Origin: Rhodospirillales bacterium
GTDB lineage: Bacteria; Pseudomonadota; Alphaproteobacteria; Geminicoccales; Geminicoccaceae
Length of the DNA: 44,039 nucleotides
NCBI GenBank assembly: GCA_015490605.1
Contig: WFXL01000102.1
Coordinates: 1 to 44,039 of the forward strand
Direction of reading: 5' to 3'
Shown: positions 32,844 to 42,334 of the stretch, in pieces
How the letters are laid out: the number at the start of each line of letters is the position of its first letter
How positions within the stretch are numbered: the first letter of the stretch is position 1
Made by a program: the position numbers and the translations under genes
The notes under the pieces: generated by a model
Told to the model about the DNA's origin: nothing
Databases searched by the model: none
The model's input: only the letters and a program-made list of their open reading frames with translations

Positions 32844-34673
32844 ATGCAGCAGCCACGCGACGCCTTCATCGCCAATCTCGGCCGGATCTATGGCACCTAT
32901 ACCGGTGGCTTCATCGGCTTCGTCATTTTCCTCGCCATCCTCGAATGGCTGGGGGTGCCGGATCGGATCATCGGCTATTTGTTCGTCTTTCTGACGCTGG
33001 CGGTGTACGCCGGCATCGGCATCATCAGCCGCACCACCCAGATCTCGGAATATTATGTCGCCGGTCGGCGGGTACCGGCGGTCTACAACGGTATGGCCAC
33101 CGCCGCCGACTGGATGAGCGCCGCCTCCTTCATCGGCATGGCGGGTTCGCTCTATCTGCTGGGGTATGACGGCCTCGCCTTCGTGCTGGGCTGGACCGGC
33201 GGCTATGTGCTGGTGGCGACCCTGATCGCGCCCTACCTGCGCAAATTCGGCGCCTACACCGTACCGGACTTCCTGGCTGCGCGCTATGGCGGCAATTTCG
33301 CCCGCCTCATCGGCGTGGTGATCCTGTTCACCTGCTCACTGGTCTATCTCATGGGCCAGCTCAAGGGCACCGGCGTGATCGCCTCGCGGCTGTTGGACAT
33401 TCCGGTCAACTACGGCATCTTCGTGGGTCTTGTGGGCATCTTGGTGTGCTCCATGCTTGGCGGCATGCGGGCGGTCACCTGGACGCAGGTGGCGCAGTAC
33501 ATCGTGCTGATCATCGCCTACCTGATCCCGGTGATCATCCTCTCGGCCCAGAAGACCGGCGTGCCGATCCCGCAGATCATGTACGGCCAGGTGCTGCAGC
33601 AGATCACCGAACTCGAACAGCAGTACGGCATCGCCAAGCCGCACGTGCAGCCGTGGGTGAACTACGATGTCATCAATTTCTTCGCGCTGATCCTGTGTCT
33701 GATGGTAGGGACCGCCTCGCTGCCGCATGTGATCATGCGGTTCTTCACCACGCCGTCGGTGCGTGAGGCCCGCACGTCGGTCGGCTGGGCGCTGTTCTTC
33801 ATCTTCCTGCTCTACTTCACAGCACCGGCCTACGCCGCCTTCGCCAAGCTGGAGATCTTCCAGAACGTCATCGGCAAGAGCGTCGAGACGCTGGAGGCGG
33901 TGCGGGAGCTGCCGCAGTGGATCTTCCTCTACGGCAAGATCGGCCTCGTGAAGATCTGCGGTACTGCGGCCGCCGATCCCCAGACGGTGTTCGATGCCTG
34001 CCAGAAAGCAGGAGTCTCCACCCTGGCGTTCGATCCCGCCGTGTTCAGCATCAATCGCGATGTGGTGGTGATCTCCATGCCGGAGGTGGCGGGCCTGCCC
34101 TATGTGATCGCCGGTCTGGTGGCGGCGGGCGGCCTCGCGGCGGCGCTGTCCACCGCCGACGGGCTGCTGCTGGCCATGGCCAATGCGCTGTCCCACGACA
34201 TCTACTACAAGATGATCGATCCCACCGCCTCTACCGCCCGGCGGCTGGTGGTGGCGCGGGTGCTGCTGTTCGTGGTGGCGGCGCTGGCGGCTTATCTTAC
34301 CATCACCGCCCCGGCCCACATCCTCAAATATGTGGCCTGGGCGTTCTCGCTGGCCGCAGCCGGCCTGTTCCCGGCGCTGGTGCTCGGGGTGCTGTGGAAG
34401 AACGCCAACACCACCGGCGCCATCGTCGGCATGCTCGGCGGCTACGGCCTGACGCTGTTCTACATCATCATGACCAACACCGGCGCCATGGAACCCTGGT
34501 TCGGCATCCGGAACATCTCGGCGGCCATCTTCGGCATGCCGGTGGCGTTCATTCTGACCATCGTGGTCAGCAAGATGACCGCCCCGCCGCCGCGGGAGAT
34601 CCAGGAGTTCGTGGAGCAGCTCCGCATTCCGCGGGGGCCGGTCTTGATGGAGGAGGCCCGGCGCGAAGGCTGA
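32844..34673 (+). CDS. Sodium:solute symporter family (VC_2705/ActP-like) large subunit
   Basis: SEYYVAGRRVPAVYNGMATAADWMSAASFIGMAGSLYLLGYDGLAFVLGWTGGYVL; partner of DUF4212; start chosen at MQQPRDAF. Confidence 0.95.
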   Translation: MQQPRDAFIANLGRIYGTYTGGFIGFVIFLAILEWLGVPDRIIGYLFVFLTLAVYAGIGIISRTTQISEYYVAGRRVPAVYNGMATAADWMSAASFIGMAGSLYLLGYDGLAFVLGWTGGYVLVATLIAPYLRKFGAYTVPDFLAARYGGNFARLIGVVILFTCSLVYLMGQLKGTGVIASRLLDIPVNYGIFVGLVGILVCSMLGGMRAVTWTQVAQYIVLIIAYLIPVIILSAQKTGVPIPQIMYGQVLQQITELEQQYGIAKPHVQPWVNYDVINFFALILCLMVGTASLPHVIMRFFTTPSVREARTSVGWALFFIFLLYFTAPAYAAFAKLEIFQNVIGKSVETLEAVRELPQWIFLYGKIGLVKICGTAAADPQTVFDACQKAGVSTLAFDPAVFSINRDVVVISMPEVAGLPYVIAGLVAAGGLAAALSTADGLLLAMANALSHDIYYKMIDPTASTARRLVVARVLLFVVAALAAYLTITAPAHILKYVAWAFSLAAAGLFPALVLGVLWKNANTTGAIVGMLGGYGLTLFYIIMTNTGAMEPWFGIRNISAAIFGMPVAFILTIVVSKMTAPPPREIQEFVEQLRIPRGPVLMEEARREG

Positions 34674-34698
34674 GCCGATCCGCTCTGTGGCGCATGGG

Positions 34699-34721
34699 GG
34701 GCGGGGCTTCGGGCCCCGCCC
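34699..34721 (+). terminator. Terminator-like stem-loop after the symporter gene
   Basis: GGGCGGGGC-TTCGG-GCCCCGCCC then TT. Confidence 0.65.
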
Positions 34722-35198
34722 TTCCACCATCCCGACCCCCTTCGGGAAAACCGCCACCTCCATGGAGGTTGCTGATCCCCGGTACGGTGAGGAAGGTGAG
34801 GCCAGTGCCTGAGCCGATGGCCCGGATCCCGCCCCTGGACGCCACCACCCTCTGCCCGGCCCAACCCTTGGCGGCAGGCGGTGATGACGCGTCTGGACGG
34901 ATGGCCCCGTTTGCCGGCCTCCCGGAATGGCGAACCCGACACCGTCCGCTTTCAGGGCCACGCTCCGGTCCCTGGGTCCGGCCGCTCCCGCCTCACCCGC
35001 GACGACTCCGGCGGCCTCACCCATCAGCTGCCAGCCGCGGCCAACAGCCCTCTGTGACAATCCGGCGATCCGGCCGGTTCTGCTACGGCCACCACCGTCA
35101 CCGCTGCTGCCGCGGGCGGTGAAGGGTCCCGGCGAAAGGGTGCACTCATTCCAAGGCGCCGCTCGTCTTACCATTCGTTCCAGCGCGGAAACCGAACC

Positions 35199-35579
35199 AT
35201 GGCGATCCTGCTCGAGAACCCGCTCTTCCATCTGGTCAATTACCTTCTCGCCGCGATCGGCTATACCCTCCTCGGCCGCTTTCTGCTGTCCCTGTTCGTG
35301 CCGGCCAACTGGGACAACTACATCTGGCGCTTTTTTGTCCGCATCACCGACCCGGTCCTGCGACTTGTACGCCGGATCACGCCCGGGAGCGTCGGCGACG
35401 GCCTCCTGCCGCTGGTGGCCTTCTTTTGGGTCCTGTTTGCCCGCTGCTTTCTGCGCCATCTGGAGGCCTTGGGCGTGACCCTGGCCTATCCCGGCATCGA
35501 CACCATTCTGATCTACTTCTACTTCCTTGCCCGCTGTATGGTGGACATCGTGCTGGTGGACATCGGACTGCTCTCGTGA
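35199..35579 (+). CDS. Small integral membrane protein, YggT-like
   Basis: LLGRFLLSLFVPANWDNYIWRFFVRITDPVLRLVRRITPGSVGDGLLPLVAFFWVLFARCFLR resembles the YggT pattern (LSWF...f.r.TEP.L.P.Rr..P). Confidence 0.7.
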   Translation: MAILLENPLFHLVNYLLAAIGYTLLGRFLLSLFVPANWDNYIWRFFVRITDPVLRLVRRITPGSVGDGLLPLVAFFWVLFARCFLRHLEALGVTLAYPGIDTILIYFYFLARCMVDIVLVDIGLLS

Positions 35580-35610
35580 GTGCCGTAACCCGGGCCGAGC
35601 TACCCAACGC

Positions 35611-35865
35611 GCCGAATCCCCCATCAGCCCGCAAGGCCCGTATCACACAGGCCCTCGCCCCACCGTTGCAGTGTGCCGGATCCACCATCCGTCCGTGCGA
35701 CCCGTTTCACCTGGGCGTTCGCCCCCGACTGCGGTAAGCCGCATCCGCCATCAGTAGGCGTGGCCTGTATCACGCAGGCCCTCACCCCGCGGCCGCGGCG
35801 TGCCGGATCCACCATCCGCCTGCGAGGCTTGCTCCACGCGGGCCGACACCCGCCCGGTACCGGGA
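35611..35865. repeat. Four-copy degenerate 63/64-bp tandem repeat
   Basis: Units begin GCCGAATCCCCCATCAG (35611), GCCGGATCCACCATCCG (35675), GCCGCATCCGCCATCAG (35738), GCCGGATCCACCATCCG (35802); spacings 64/63/64. Confidence 0.85.
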
Positions 35866-35897
35866 CGTCTGCGGGATCCTACCCGCACCTCCAGCCC

Positions 35898-35978
35898 GCA
35901 GGCACAAGCTGCATGTTCACCCCCAGGCGCAGCCGGCGAGCTCGCGTGCAGACACAGTCCGCAGATTCGCCCGCAGGC
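35898..35978. repeat. Two imperfect 31-bp direct repeats, 50-bp period
   Basis: GCAGGCACAAGCTGCATGTTCACCCCCAGGC (35898) vs GCAGACACAGTCCGCAGATTCGCCCGCAGGC (35948), 23/31 identical by eye. Confidence 0.5.
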
Positions 35979-36081
35979 GCAGGATACGGCCGTCGCGCCA
36001 CGGCATCCTCACCTCTGGCAGGCTGCACGCGCCCGCAGACCCCGCCGCTCGCGCGCGGGCGAGACCGGGCGGGCCGGGGGC

Positions 36082-36105
36082 GGGGCTGGGCCTCTGCCCG
36101 GCCCC
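36082..36105 (-). terminator. Stem-loop downstream of the SCPU-domain gene
   Basis: GGGGCTGGGC-CTCT-GCCCGGCCCC (one G-T wobble); no U-tract seen. Confidence 0.45.
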
Positions 36106-36196
36106 GTCGGCGGCCACCCTGGAAACCAACCCCTCAGACGCTCCCTTGGGTGACCGCCACCCCGCGCGGCCGCGCAGCCCGGGACCGCCGCCCGGA

Positions 36197-36709
36197 TCAG
36201 AAGCTCATGGTCACCCGCACCGTATCGGTGTAGGTCCCCTCGTCCACCACCTGGCCACCGGGAATGCGGCCATAGAGAGTGAGGCTGGCGTTGTTGTTGG
36301 TGCCGACGGAGAGGGAGCGGGCGTTACGGCCGGTACCGATGAGCTGTTTCATGCCGGGATCACTGTAGATCTGATAGGCGAGGGTGTTGCCATTGCCATC
36401 CTGCATGCGACGGTTGCGGACATTGCCGCTGCCGCCGCCGTCCAGTTCGATGCGCACGCTGCGCACCGGACACTCACTCACCTGCAAAACCGCGGTGGCA
36501 TCGAGACTGTTCGTCTGCCCCGCCACATAGGTGCCGAAGTCGAGTTCGGCATCGCTCACGGTACAGGTGGAGACCACCTCCACCCGGGCGGTGACGGTGG
36601 CCGTCACCTGCGCCGCCATGCCGCTGCCGCCACCGGCAATGGTGAGGGCTGCCGCCAACAGCAGACGGGAGCCCCACCGCGTTTCGAACGATCTCGCCAC
36701 GTCCATCAC
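36197..36709 (-). CDS. Spore coat protein U (SCPU) domain exported protein
   Basis: VTARVEVVSTCTVSDAELDFGTYVAGQTNSLDATAVLQVSECPVRSVRIELDGG...NTLAYQIYSDPGMKQLIGTG...LTLYGRIPGGQVVDEGTYTDTVRVTMSF. Confidence 0.9.
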   Translation of the reverse strand: MMDVARSFETRWGSRLLLAAALTIAGGGSGMAAQVTATVTARVEVVSTCTVSDAELDFGTYVAGQTNSLDATAVLQVSECPVRSVRIELDGGGSGNVRNRRMQDGNGNTLAYQIYSDPGMKQLIGTGRNARSLSVGTNNNASLTLYGRIPGGQVVDEGTYTDTVRVTMSF

Positions 36710-36729
36710 CTCCAGCGCTCAAGTGACCC

Positions 36730-36747
36730 GCGGATCCTGCGATCCGC
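36730..36747. other. Perfect 7-bp stem hairpin upstream of the SCPU gene
   Basis: GCGGATC-CTGC-GATCCGC, 21 nt upstream of the SCPU start codon. Confidence 0.4.
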
Positions 36748-36816
36748 TCCGACCCTAGGCGCTGAAGGTAAATGGCCCCTTAACGCTGCGGCGTTTTCGG
36801 TCTCTGTCTGCGACCG

Positions 36817-38181
36817 TTACTCCAGCCCGAAGAGGCGCTGGCGGGCGGTCTGGGCATAGGCCTCGGGATCATAGGGCGTAAGGTCGAGGCCGAGGCGGGC
36901 CGGCTCGAGCTCGCCCAGGGCCGCGGCCAGTTCATAGCCGGCCAGGATGCGATCGCCCCGCGCCCGCACCAGGTTCACTTCCGACTGGAACAATTCCTGT
37001 TCGGCATCGAGCACGTCCAGCACGGTGCGCGCGCCCACCATGGCCTCCTGCTGCACCCCCTCCAGGGCCACGCGGTTGGCCTGCACCTGGGCTTCGAAGG
37101 CGCGCAGGGCCGCCCCTGCAGCCCGCAGCCGCTCCCAGGCGGTGCGCACTCGCCGCTCCACCTCCCGCCGGGTGGCCTCCAGTGCCCGTTCGGCCGCCTC
37201 CACCTGCCGGCGCGCCTCCCGCACCCGCGCATATTCGCCGCCACCCTGATACAGCGGCACCCGCACCGCAAGCCGCACGCTGGCGCTGCGCTGCCAGTCC
37301 ACCGGCGCGCTGGGATCATCGGCATAGGCCAGACTGGCCTCGGCATCCACGCTCGGCAGCAGCGCCGCGAAGGCCACATCCACCCCTGCCCGCGCCGCCG
37401 CGAGGTCGGCCTCGGCCGCCTGCACCAGCGGATGGTGCGGGATGCGGGCGAGCGCCTCCTCGAGGCTTGCCGGCAGATCGCGCAGCTCTGTGGGATCCGC
37501 CAGCGGATCCGCCGCCGGTCGGCCCACCACTCGCAGAAAGCGCGCCTGCGAGGCCACCACATCGGCGGTGGCGCGCTCCACCTCGGCCCGTGCCTGCTCG
37601 AGCCGCGCCTCCGCCTGGGCCACATCGGTGCGGGTCACCTCGCCCACCTGGAAACGGTCGCGGGTGGCCTCGAGATGCCGCATGAGGCGCTCGCGGTTGC
37701 GCTCGGCCAGCCGCCGCACATGGCGGTCGCGCCAGACGGCGGTATAGGCTTCCACCGCTTGAAGGAAGATATTCTGGGTGGTGTCGGTCAGCCGCAGGGT
37801 CTCGGCCCGCAGCCGCGCTTCCGCCGCGCGCACCGCCGCGCGGGTGCCGCCGCCGGCATAGAGGTTCTGGCGCAGGGACAGGGCTGTGCTGACCCCAACA
37901 TTGTCGAGATCCGTCTCGGGCCCGGCCTCGGCACGCGAGCGGCCAGTGATGGCATCGATGCTGCCGCTGGTGAAGAGCTGCGGCCGGAAGCCAGCGAGCG
38001 CCTGCGGCACCTGTTCCGCCACCGCCCGCACCCGCGCGCGGGCGGCCTCCAGGTCGGGACTGGTGCGATAGGCCTCGGCCAATGCGGTCGCCAGCCGATC
38101 GACCGGCTCCTGCCCCCTTGCCGGCATTCCCGCTGCCGCCAGCAGCCCGACCACCAGCATGACGCCCGCGGCTGTGCGCAT
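36817..38181 (-). CDS. tolC: TolC family outer membrane efflux protein
   Basis: LATALAEAYRTSPDLEAARARVRAVAEQVPQALAGFRPQ, LRQNLYAGGGTRAAVRAAEARLRAE, VGARTVLDVLDAEQELFQSEVNLVRA; start MRTAAGVML preferred over 38238. Confidence 0.95.
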   Translation of the reverse strand: MRTAAGVMLVVGLLAAAGMPARGQEPVDRLATALAEAYRTSPDLEAARARVRAVAEQVPQALAGFRPQLFTSGSIDAITGRSRAEAGPETDLDNVGVSTALSLRQNLYAGGGTRAAVRAAEARLRAETLRLTDTTQNIFLQAVEAYTAVWRDRHVRRLAERNRERLMRHLEATRDRFQVGEVTRTDVAQAEARLEQARAEVERATADVVASQARFLRVVGRPAADPLADPTELRDLPASLEEALARIPHHPLVQAAEADLAAARAGVDVAFAALLPSVDAEASLAYADDPSAPVDWQRSASVRLAVRVPLYQGGGEYARVREARRQVEAAERALEATRREVERRVRTAWERLRAAGAALRAFEAQVQANRVALEGVQQEAMVGARTVLDVLDAEQELFQSEVNLVRARGDRILAGYELAAALGELEPARLGLDLTPYDPEAYAQTARQRLFGLE

Positions 38182-38267
38182 CGCTTCCTCCCCGCCTGGA
38201 CTCATTTGCGAGGTGGTCCCGCCGGCCTGTCGCCGCAAGACCTGATGTGGTCGCAGGCACCGGTACC

Positions 38268-38993
38268 TTACGGATAGTCGCAGCGCTGCACCGCCACCCG
38301 CACCCAGCCGCGGCGGGAATCCGGCTGCAGGCCAATGCGGTATTCATCACCACCTGCCACCAGCCGGTGGACCAGTGGCAGCGTGCCCTCGATCCGCTGG
38401 CGGCTGCCATCCAGCAGCACGAACTCCACCGCCACCGGGGCGGCCGGGTCGAACCAGGCTTCGGGCCGGCCCTCTTCGTCCCGCGCCGGCCGGCCAGCCA
38501 CACTCAGCGCGATCCGCCCGCCCGCCAGCGCAAGGCCGAAGCGCACGCCGCGGGCGAGCGGCACCCGCACATAGACGCGCCCCGCCTCCAGCTCCTGATC
38601 ACAGCGCTGCTGGGGTGCGGCACTGGCGATGAGAAAGCGCAGCCGCTCAAGCGGCACGCCCTCGGCCAGCCGGCGGCGCACCAGCGCCAGCAGCTCCTCG
38701 AGCTCACCCTGAATGGCCTTGCGCCGATAGGCCGTCTCCAGCTCGCGATAGGCCAGCCGCAGCTGATCCAGCCGCGCCTCGGTGCGCGCCAGCTTCTCCT
38801 CGAGGATGCGGACCGTCTCCTCGGCCCGCTGGCGCTCGCTCAACAGCCGCGCGCGGGTGGTGGCGCCTTCGGCGAGGCCCGCCCGATAGCCGCCGTAGGC
38901 CGCCAGCACCACCAGCACGAAACTGCCTGCCAGAACCAAAAGCCAAGGCCAGCGGCGGCGCCGCCGGCGCTCGCGCCGCACCCGCATCACCAC
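38268..38993 (-). CDS. Membrane-anchored coiled-coil protein of unknown function
   Basis: Arg-rich N-terminus, one TM (WLLVLAGSFVLVVLAAYGGY), long Glu/Arg coiled coil, beta-rich C-terminus. Confidence 0.75.
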   Translation of the reverse strand: MVMRVRRERRRRRRWPWLLVLAGSFVLVVLAAYGGYRAGLAEGATTRARLLSERQRAEETVRILEEKLARTEARLDQLRLAYRELETAYRRKAIQGELEELLALVRRRLAEGVPLERLRFLIASAAPQQRCDQELEAGRVYVRVPLARGVRFGLALAGGRIALSVAGRPARDEEGRPEAWFDPAAPVAVEFVLLDGSRQRIEGTLPLVHRLVAGGDEYRIGLQPDSRRGWVRVAVQRCDYP

Positions 38994-38997
38994 GTCA

Positions 38998-40035
38998 TCA
39001 CTCGCGGGGCGGGGCCACCGGCCCCGGCACCGGTGCTCCCAGCGCCCCCAGTTCCGGCTGGCGGCGCACCTGCAGGAGCTGATAGACGGCCGCCGCCGTC
39101 TCCTCCACCGACCGCCGGGTTACGTCGATCTCGGGCCAGCCCATGCGGGCGAACAGCCGCCGGGCGGCGACGATCTCGCGCCGCACCGCCTCAGGGTCTA
39201 CATACTCGCGCCCATAGCGCCCGGCCGCTTCGGGATCGAGGCCAAGGGTGCGCTGGCGGGTGCGACGGATCTCCACCAGCGCCTCCGGCCGGATGGTAAG
39301 CCCCACCACCAGCGGGTTGCGCAGCCGCTCCACCACCCGCATCTGCGAGGCCGTCAGCACCACCGGCACATTGGCCGCCTTCACCCCGCGCTGGGCGAGA
39401 TAGATGCAGGTGGGCGTCTTGCTGGTGCGCGAGACTCCCACCAGCACCACATCTGCCTGCTCCAGCTCCTCCACATGCTGGCCGTCATCGTGGCGCATGG
39501 CGAAGTTCATCGCCTCGATGCGGGCGAAATAGCCGCGATCCAGGGCGTGCTGGCGGCCCACCCGCGGCTTGCCGGCCGAGCCCACCAGGGCGGTGAGGGC
39601 ATTCATCACCGGATCCAGCACCGGCACCGCGGGAATGCCCAGCCGCCGGCAATGGGTCTCGAGCCGATAGCGCGCCTCCGGCTCCACCAGCGTGTAGACC
39701 ACAAGCCCCGGCAGCGCGGCGATGATCCGCAGGATGCGCTCCAGCTGCTCGCCGGTGCGCACGAAGAACCACACATGTTCGATCGGCTCCACATCGTCGA
39801 ACTGCGCCAGCGCCGCGCGGGTGACGGTGGTGACGGTCTCGCCGGTGGAATCGGAAATCAGATGGACGTGAAGACGCACCGGTTGGGTCCCGAGCTTCTG
39901 GACAAGCTGGCGGATGGTTGCGGGAGAAGTGTCCTGCCCGCGTGCAACCGCCGGCGCTTTCGGCCCCATGCCCTCACGATCCACCGGCTCATCCCCACGG
40001 GCCGGGTCGACGGTGGAAAGCGTCGACGGATCCAT
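38998..40035 (-). CDS. ppsR: Pyruvate, phosphate dikinase regulatory protein (kinase/phosphotransferase, DUF299)
   Basis: LHVHLISDSTGETVTTVTRAALAQF, VLVGVSRTSKTPTCIYLAQRGVKAANVPVV; start MDPSTLS preferred over 40212. Confidence 0.93.
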   Translation of the reverse strand: MDPSTLSTVDPARGDEPVDREGMGPKAPAVARGQDTSPATIRQLVQKLGTQPVRLHVHLISDSTGETVTTVTRAALAQFDDVEPIEHVWFFVRTGEQLERILRIIAALPGLVVYTLVEPEARYRLETHCRRLGIPAVPVLDPVMNALTALVGSAGKPRVGRQHALDRGYFARIEAMNFAMRHDDGQHVEELEQADVVLVGVSRTSKTPTCIYLAQRGVKAANVPVVLTASQMRVVERLRNPLVVGLTIRPEALVEIRRTRQRTLGLDPEAAGRYGREYVDPEAVRREIVAARRLFARMGWPEIDVTRRSVEETAAAVYQLLQVRRQPELGALGAPVPGPVAPPRE

Positions 40036-40256
40036 CGGTCCACACCGCCGCTCAAAGCCGCGTTCATCCGCGCGCTCTGCGAGAGTCGTACGCCTTGCGA
40101 GGCTTTTCAAGACATATCCCCAGGCCTTTCCCAGCGGCCGCGTGGCTCTCGCCGATGGCGGAAAACCGTGGGGAATGTGTTGCCATCCCGCCGATCCCGC
40201 GCCAAACCACAACCACCTCCGAATTTTCGAGATTTGTGAAAGAGGAGTGGGGGTGG

Positions 40257-41306
40257 ATGCCGCAGGGAACCAAGCCGCTCCTTCAGGTGTTGACAGGCCG
40301 GCGGGTGGATCCGCCGCCGGTGTGGCTCATGCGCCAGGCCGGGCGCTATCTGCCCGAATACCGCGAGGTACGGGCCCGTGCGGCCGACTTTCTGAGCCTG
40401 TGCTATACACCCGAACTCGCCGTCGAAGTGACCCTCCAGCCCCTGCGGCGCTTTCGACTGGATGCCGCCATTCTGTTCTCCGACATCCTGGTGGTGCCCC
40501 ATGCCCTGGGCATTCCGGTGACGTTCGTCGAGGGCGAGGGGCCACGGGTGGCGCGGCTCGATCCCACCCAACCGCTGCCGCCCTTCGACCCCGAGGCGTT
40601 CGATCGCCATCTGGCGCCGGTCTATGAGACGATGGCGCGCCTGGCCACGGCCCTGCAGGGACGGCGGGAGACCCTCATCGGCTTTGCCGGCGCGCCTTGG
40701 ACGCTTGCCGCCTATCTGCTGGAAGGCGGAAGCTCGAGGGACTTCGCCGGCGCCCGCACCCTCGCCTGGGCCCAGCCGGCGTTCGTCGATGCGCTGATTG
40801 CCCGCCTCAGCGAAGCGGTGGTGCATTTCCTCGACCGGCAGATCGCCGCCGGCGCCGAGGCGGTGCAGCTGTTCGACAGCTGGGCCGGCTGTCTGCCGCC
40901 GCCGCTGGCCCGCCGTCTGGTGCTGGCGCCGCTCGGCCGGATCGTGGCGGAGCTGGCGCGCCGCCACCCGCACACGCCGGTGATCGTGTTTCCCCGCGGG
41001 ATCGGCCAACTCTATCCGGAAGCCCTCACCCTCGGGGCGGCGGCGGTGGCGCTCGATACCACCGCGGTGCCCGAAGCGCTGGTGGCGCGGGCAGCGGGCG
41101 GGCCGGCGCTGCAGGGGCTTCTGGATCCGGCGGTGCTGGTAGCGGGCGGTGATGTGCTGGTGCGGGAGGTGCAGCGCATCCTCGAGGTGCTGCAGCCGGT
41201 CCCCCACATCTTCAATCTCGGCCACGGCATCCTGCCGCACACGCCGCCCGGACATGTGGCCCAGATGCTGGCAGCGGTGCGGGGCGAGCGCATCCCGCCG
41301 GCTTGA
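40257..41306 (+). CDS. hemE: Uroporphyrinogen decarboxylase
   Basis: PPVWLMRQAGRYLPEYREVRARAADFLSLCYTPELAVEVTLQPLRRFRLDAAILFSDILVVPHALG; FAGAPWTLAAYLLEGG. Confidence 0.98.
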   Translation: MPQGTKPLLQVLTGRRVDPPPVWLMRQAGRYLPEYREVRARAADFLSLCYTPELAVEVTLQPLRRFRLDAAILFSDILVVPHALGIPVTFVEGEGPRVARLDPTQPLPPFDPEAFDRHLAPVYETMARLATALQGRRETLIGFAGAPWTLAAYLLEGGSSRDFAGARTLAWAQPAFVDALIARLSEAVVHFLDRQIAAGAEAVQLFDSWAGCLPPPLARRLVLAPLGRIVAELARRHPHTPVIVFPRGIGQLYPEALTLGAAAVALDTTAVPEALVARAAGGPALQGLLDPAVLVAGGDVLVREVQRILEVLQPVPHIFNLGHGILPHTPPGHVAQMLAAVRGERIPPA

Positions 41307-41372
41307 CGGTCTTACGGCCGCGCGCTTCGCTCATGCCGGACGCCGGATCGCCGCTTGGGGGAGGTGGATGCG

Positions 41373-42254
41373 ATGGCGGATGTGGCCTTCATCGGTCTCG
41401 GCGTGATGGGCTATCCCATGGCCGGCCATCTGGCGCGGGCGGGGCACCGGGTGACCGTCTGGAACCGCACGCGTGCCAAGGCCGAGCGCTGGCAGGCGGA
41501 CCATGGCGGGCGGGTGGCGGCGAGCCCGCGCGAAGCCGCAGCGGCGGCCGAATTCGTCTTCACCTGCGTGGGCGATGATCCCGATCTGCGGGCGGTGGTC
41601 CTCGGCGAGGATGGCATCCTCGCCGGCCTCAGACCGGGTGCGGTATGGGGCGACCACACCACCGCCTCGGCCGACATCGCGCGCGAGCTCCATGCCGCCT
41701 GCCGTGAGCGCGGCGCCGGCTTCATCGATGCGCCCGTCTCCGGCGGCCAGGTGGGGGCCGAGAAGGGCACCCTCACCATCATGTGTGGCGGAGAGGAGGC
41801 CGACTTCGCCCGACTGGAGCCGGTGATGCGGGCCTATGGGCGCAGCGTCACCCTCATGGGCGGGCCCGGCAGCGGCCAGCTTACCAAGATGGTGAACCAG
41901 ATCGCCATCGCCGGCCTGTTGCAGGGGCTTGCTGAAGCGATCGAGTTTGCCCGCCGCGCCGGCCTCGATACCGACCGGGTCTATGAGGTGATCTCCAAGG
42001 GCGCCGCCCAGAGCTGGCAGATGGACAACCGCTGGCATACCATGGTGCGGGGCGAGTTCGACTTCGGCTTTGCCGTCGACTGGATGCGCAAGGACCTGCG
42101 CATCGCCCTCGAGGAGGCGCGCCGCAACGGCACGCCGCTGCCGGTCACCGCCTTGGTGGACCAGTTCTACCGGCTGATCCAGCAGCTGGGCGGCGGCCGC
42201 TGGGATACTTCCAGCCTGGTGGAACTGCTGCGGGTGCGCGGCGAGCGGCCATGA
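41373..42254 (+). CDS. NAD(P)-dependent 3-hydroxyisobutyrate dehydrogenase-family oxidoreductase
   Basis: VAFIGLGVMGYPMAGHLARAGHRVTVWNRT, FIDAPVSGGQVGAEKGTLTIMCGG, GSGQLTKMVNQIAIAG. Confidence 0.95.
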   Translation: MADVAFIGLGVMGYPMAGHLARAGHRVTVWNRTRAKAERWQADHGGRVAASPREAAAAAEFVFTCVGDDPDLRAVVLGEDGILAGLRPGAVWGDHTTASADIARELHAACRERGAGFIDAPVSGGQVGAEKGTLTIMCGGEEADFARLEPVMRAYGRSVTLMGGPGSGQLTKMVNQIAIAGLLQGLAEAIEFARRAGLDTDRVYEVISKGAAQSWQMDNRWHTMVRGEFDFGFAVDWMRKDLRIALEEARRNGTPLPVTALVDQFYRLIQQLGGGRWDTSSLVELLRVRGERP

Positions 42255-42334
42255 CCCTTGGTCGGCTCACGTCCGGGGCCATATCGGGAACGGATGGTAG
42301 CCTCGCAGCTGATCAAGGGAGCCGGATCGAGGAG

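Noticed and set aside
33336-35624. 762-aa minus-strand ORF opposite the symporter
   Set aside because: Antisense to a clear membrane transporter and spans a terminator; low-complexity translation.
35611-35865. Possible CRISPR array
   Set aside because: Units are contiguous and diverged over their whole length; no constant repeat with unique spacers and no cas genes.
35673-36233. 186-aa plus-strand ORF over the repeat island
   Set aside because: Repeat units of 63/64 bp shift frame; Pro/Arg-rich product with no start context; treated as noncoding repeat.
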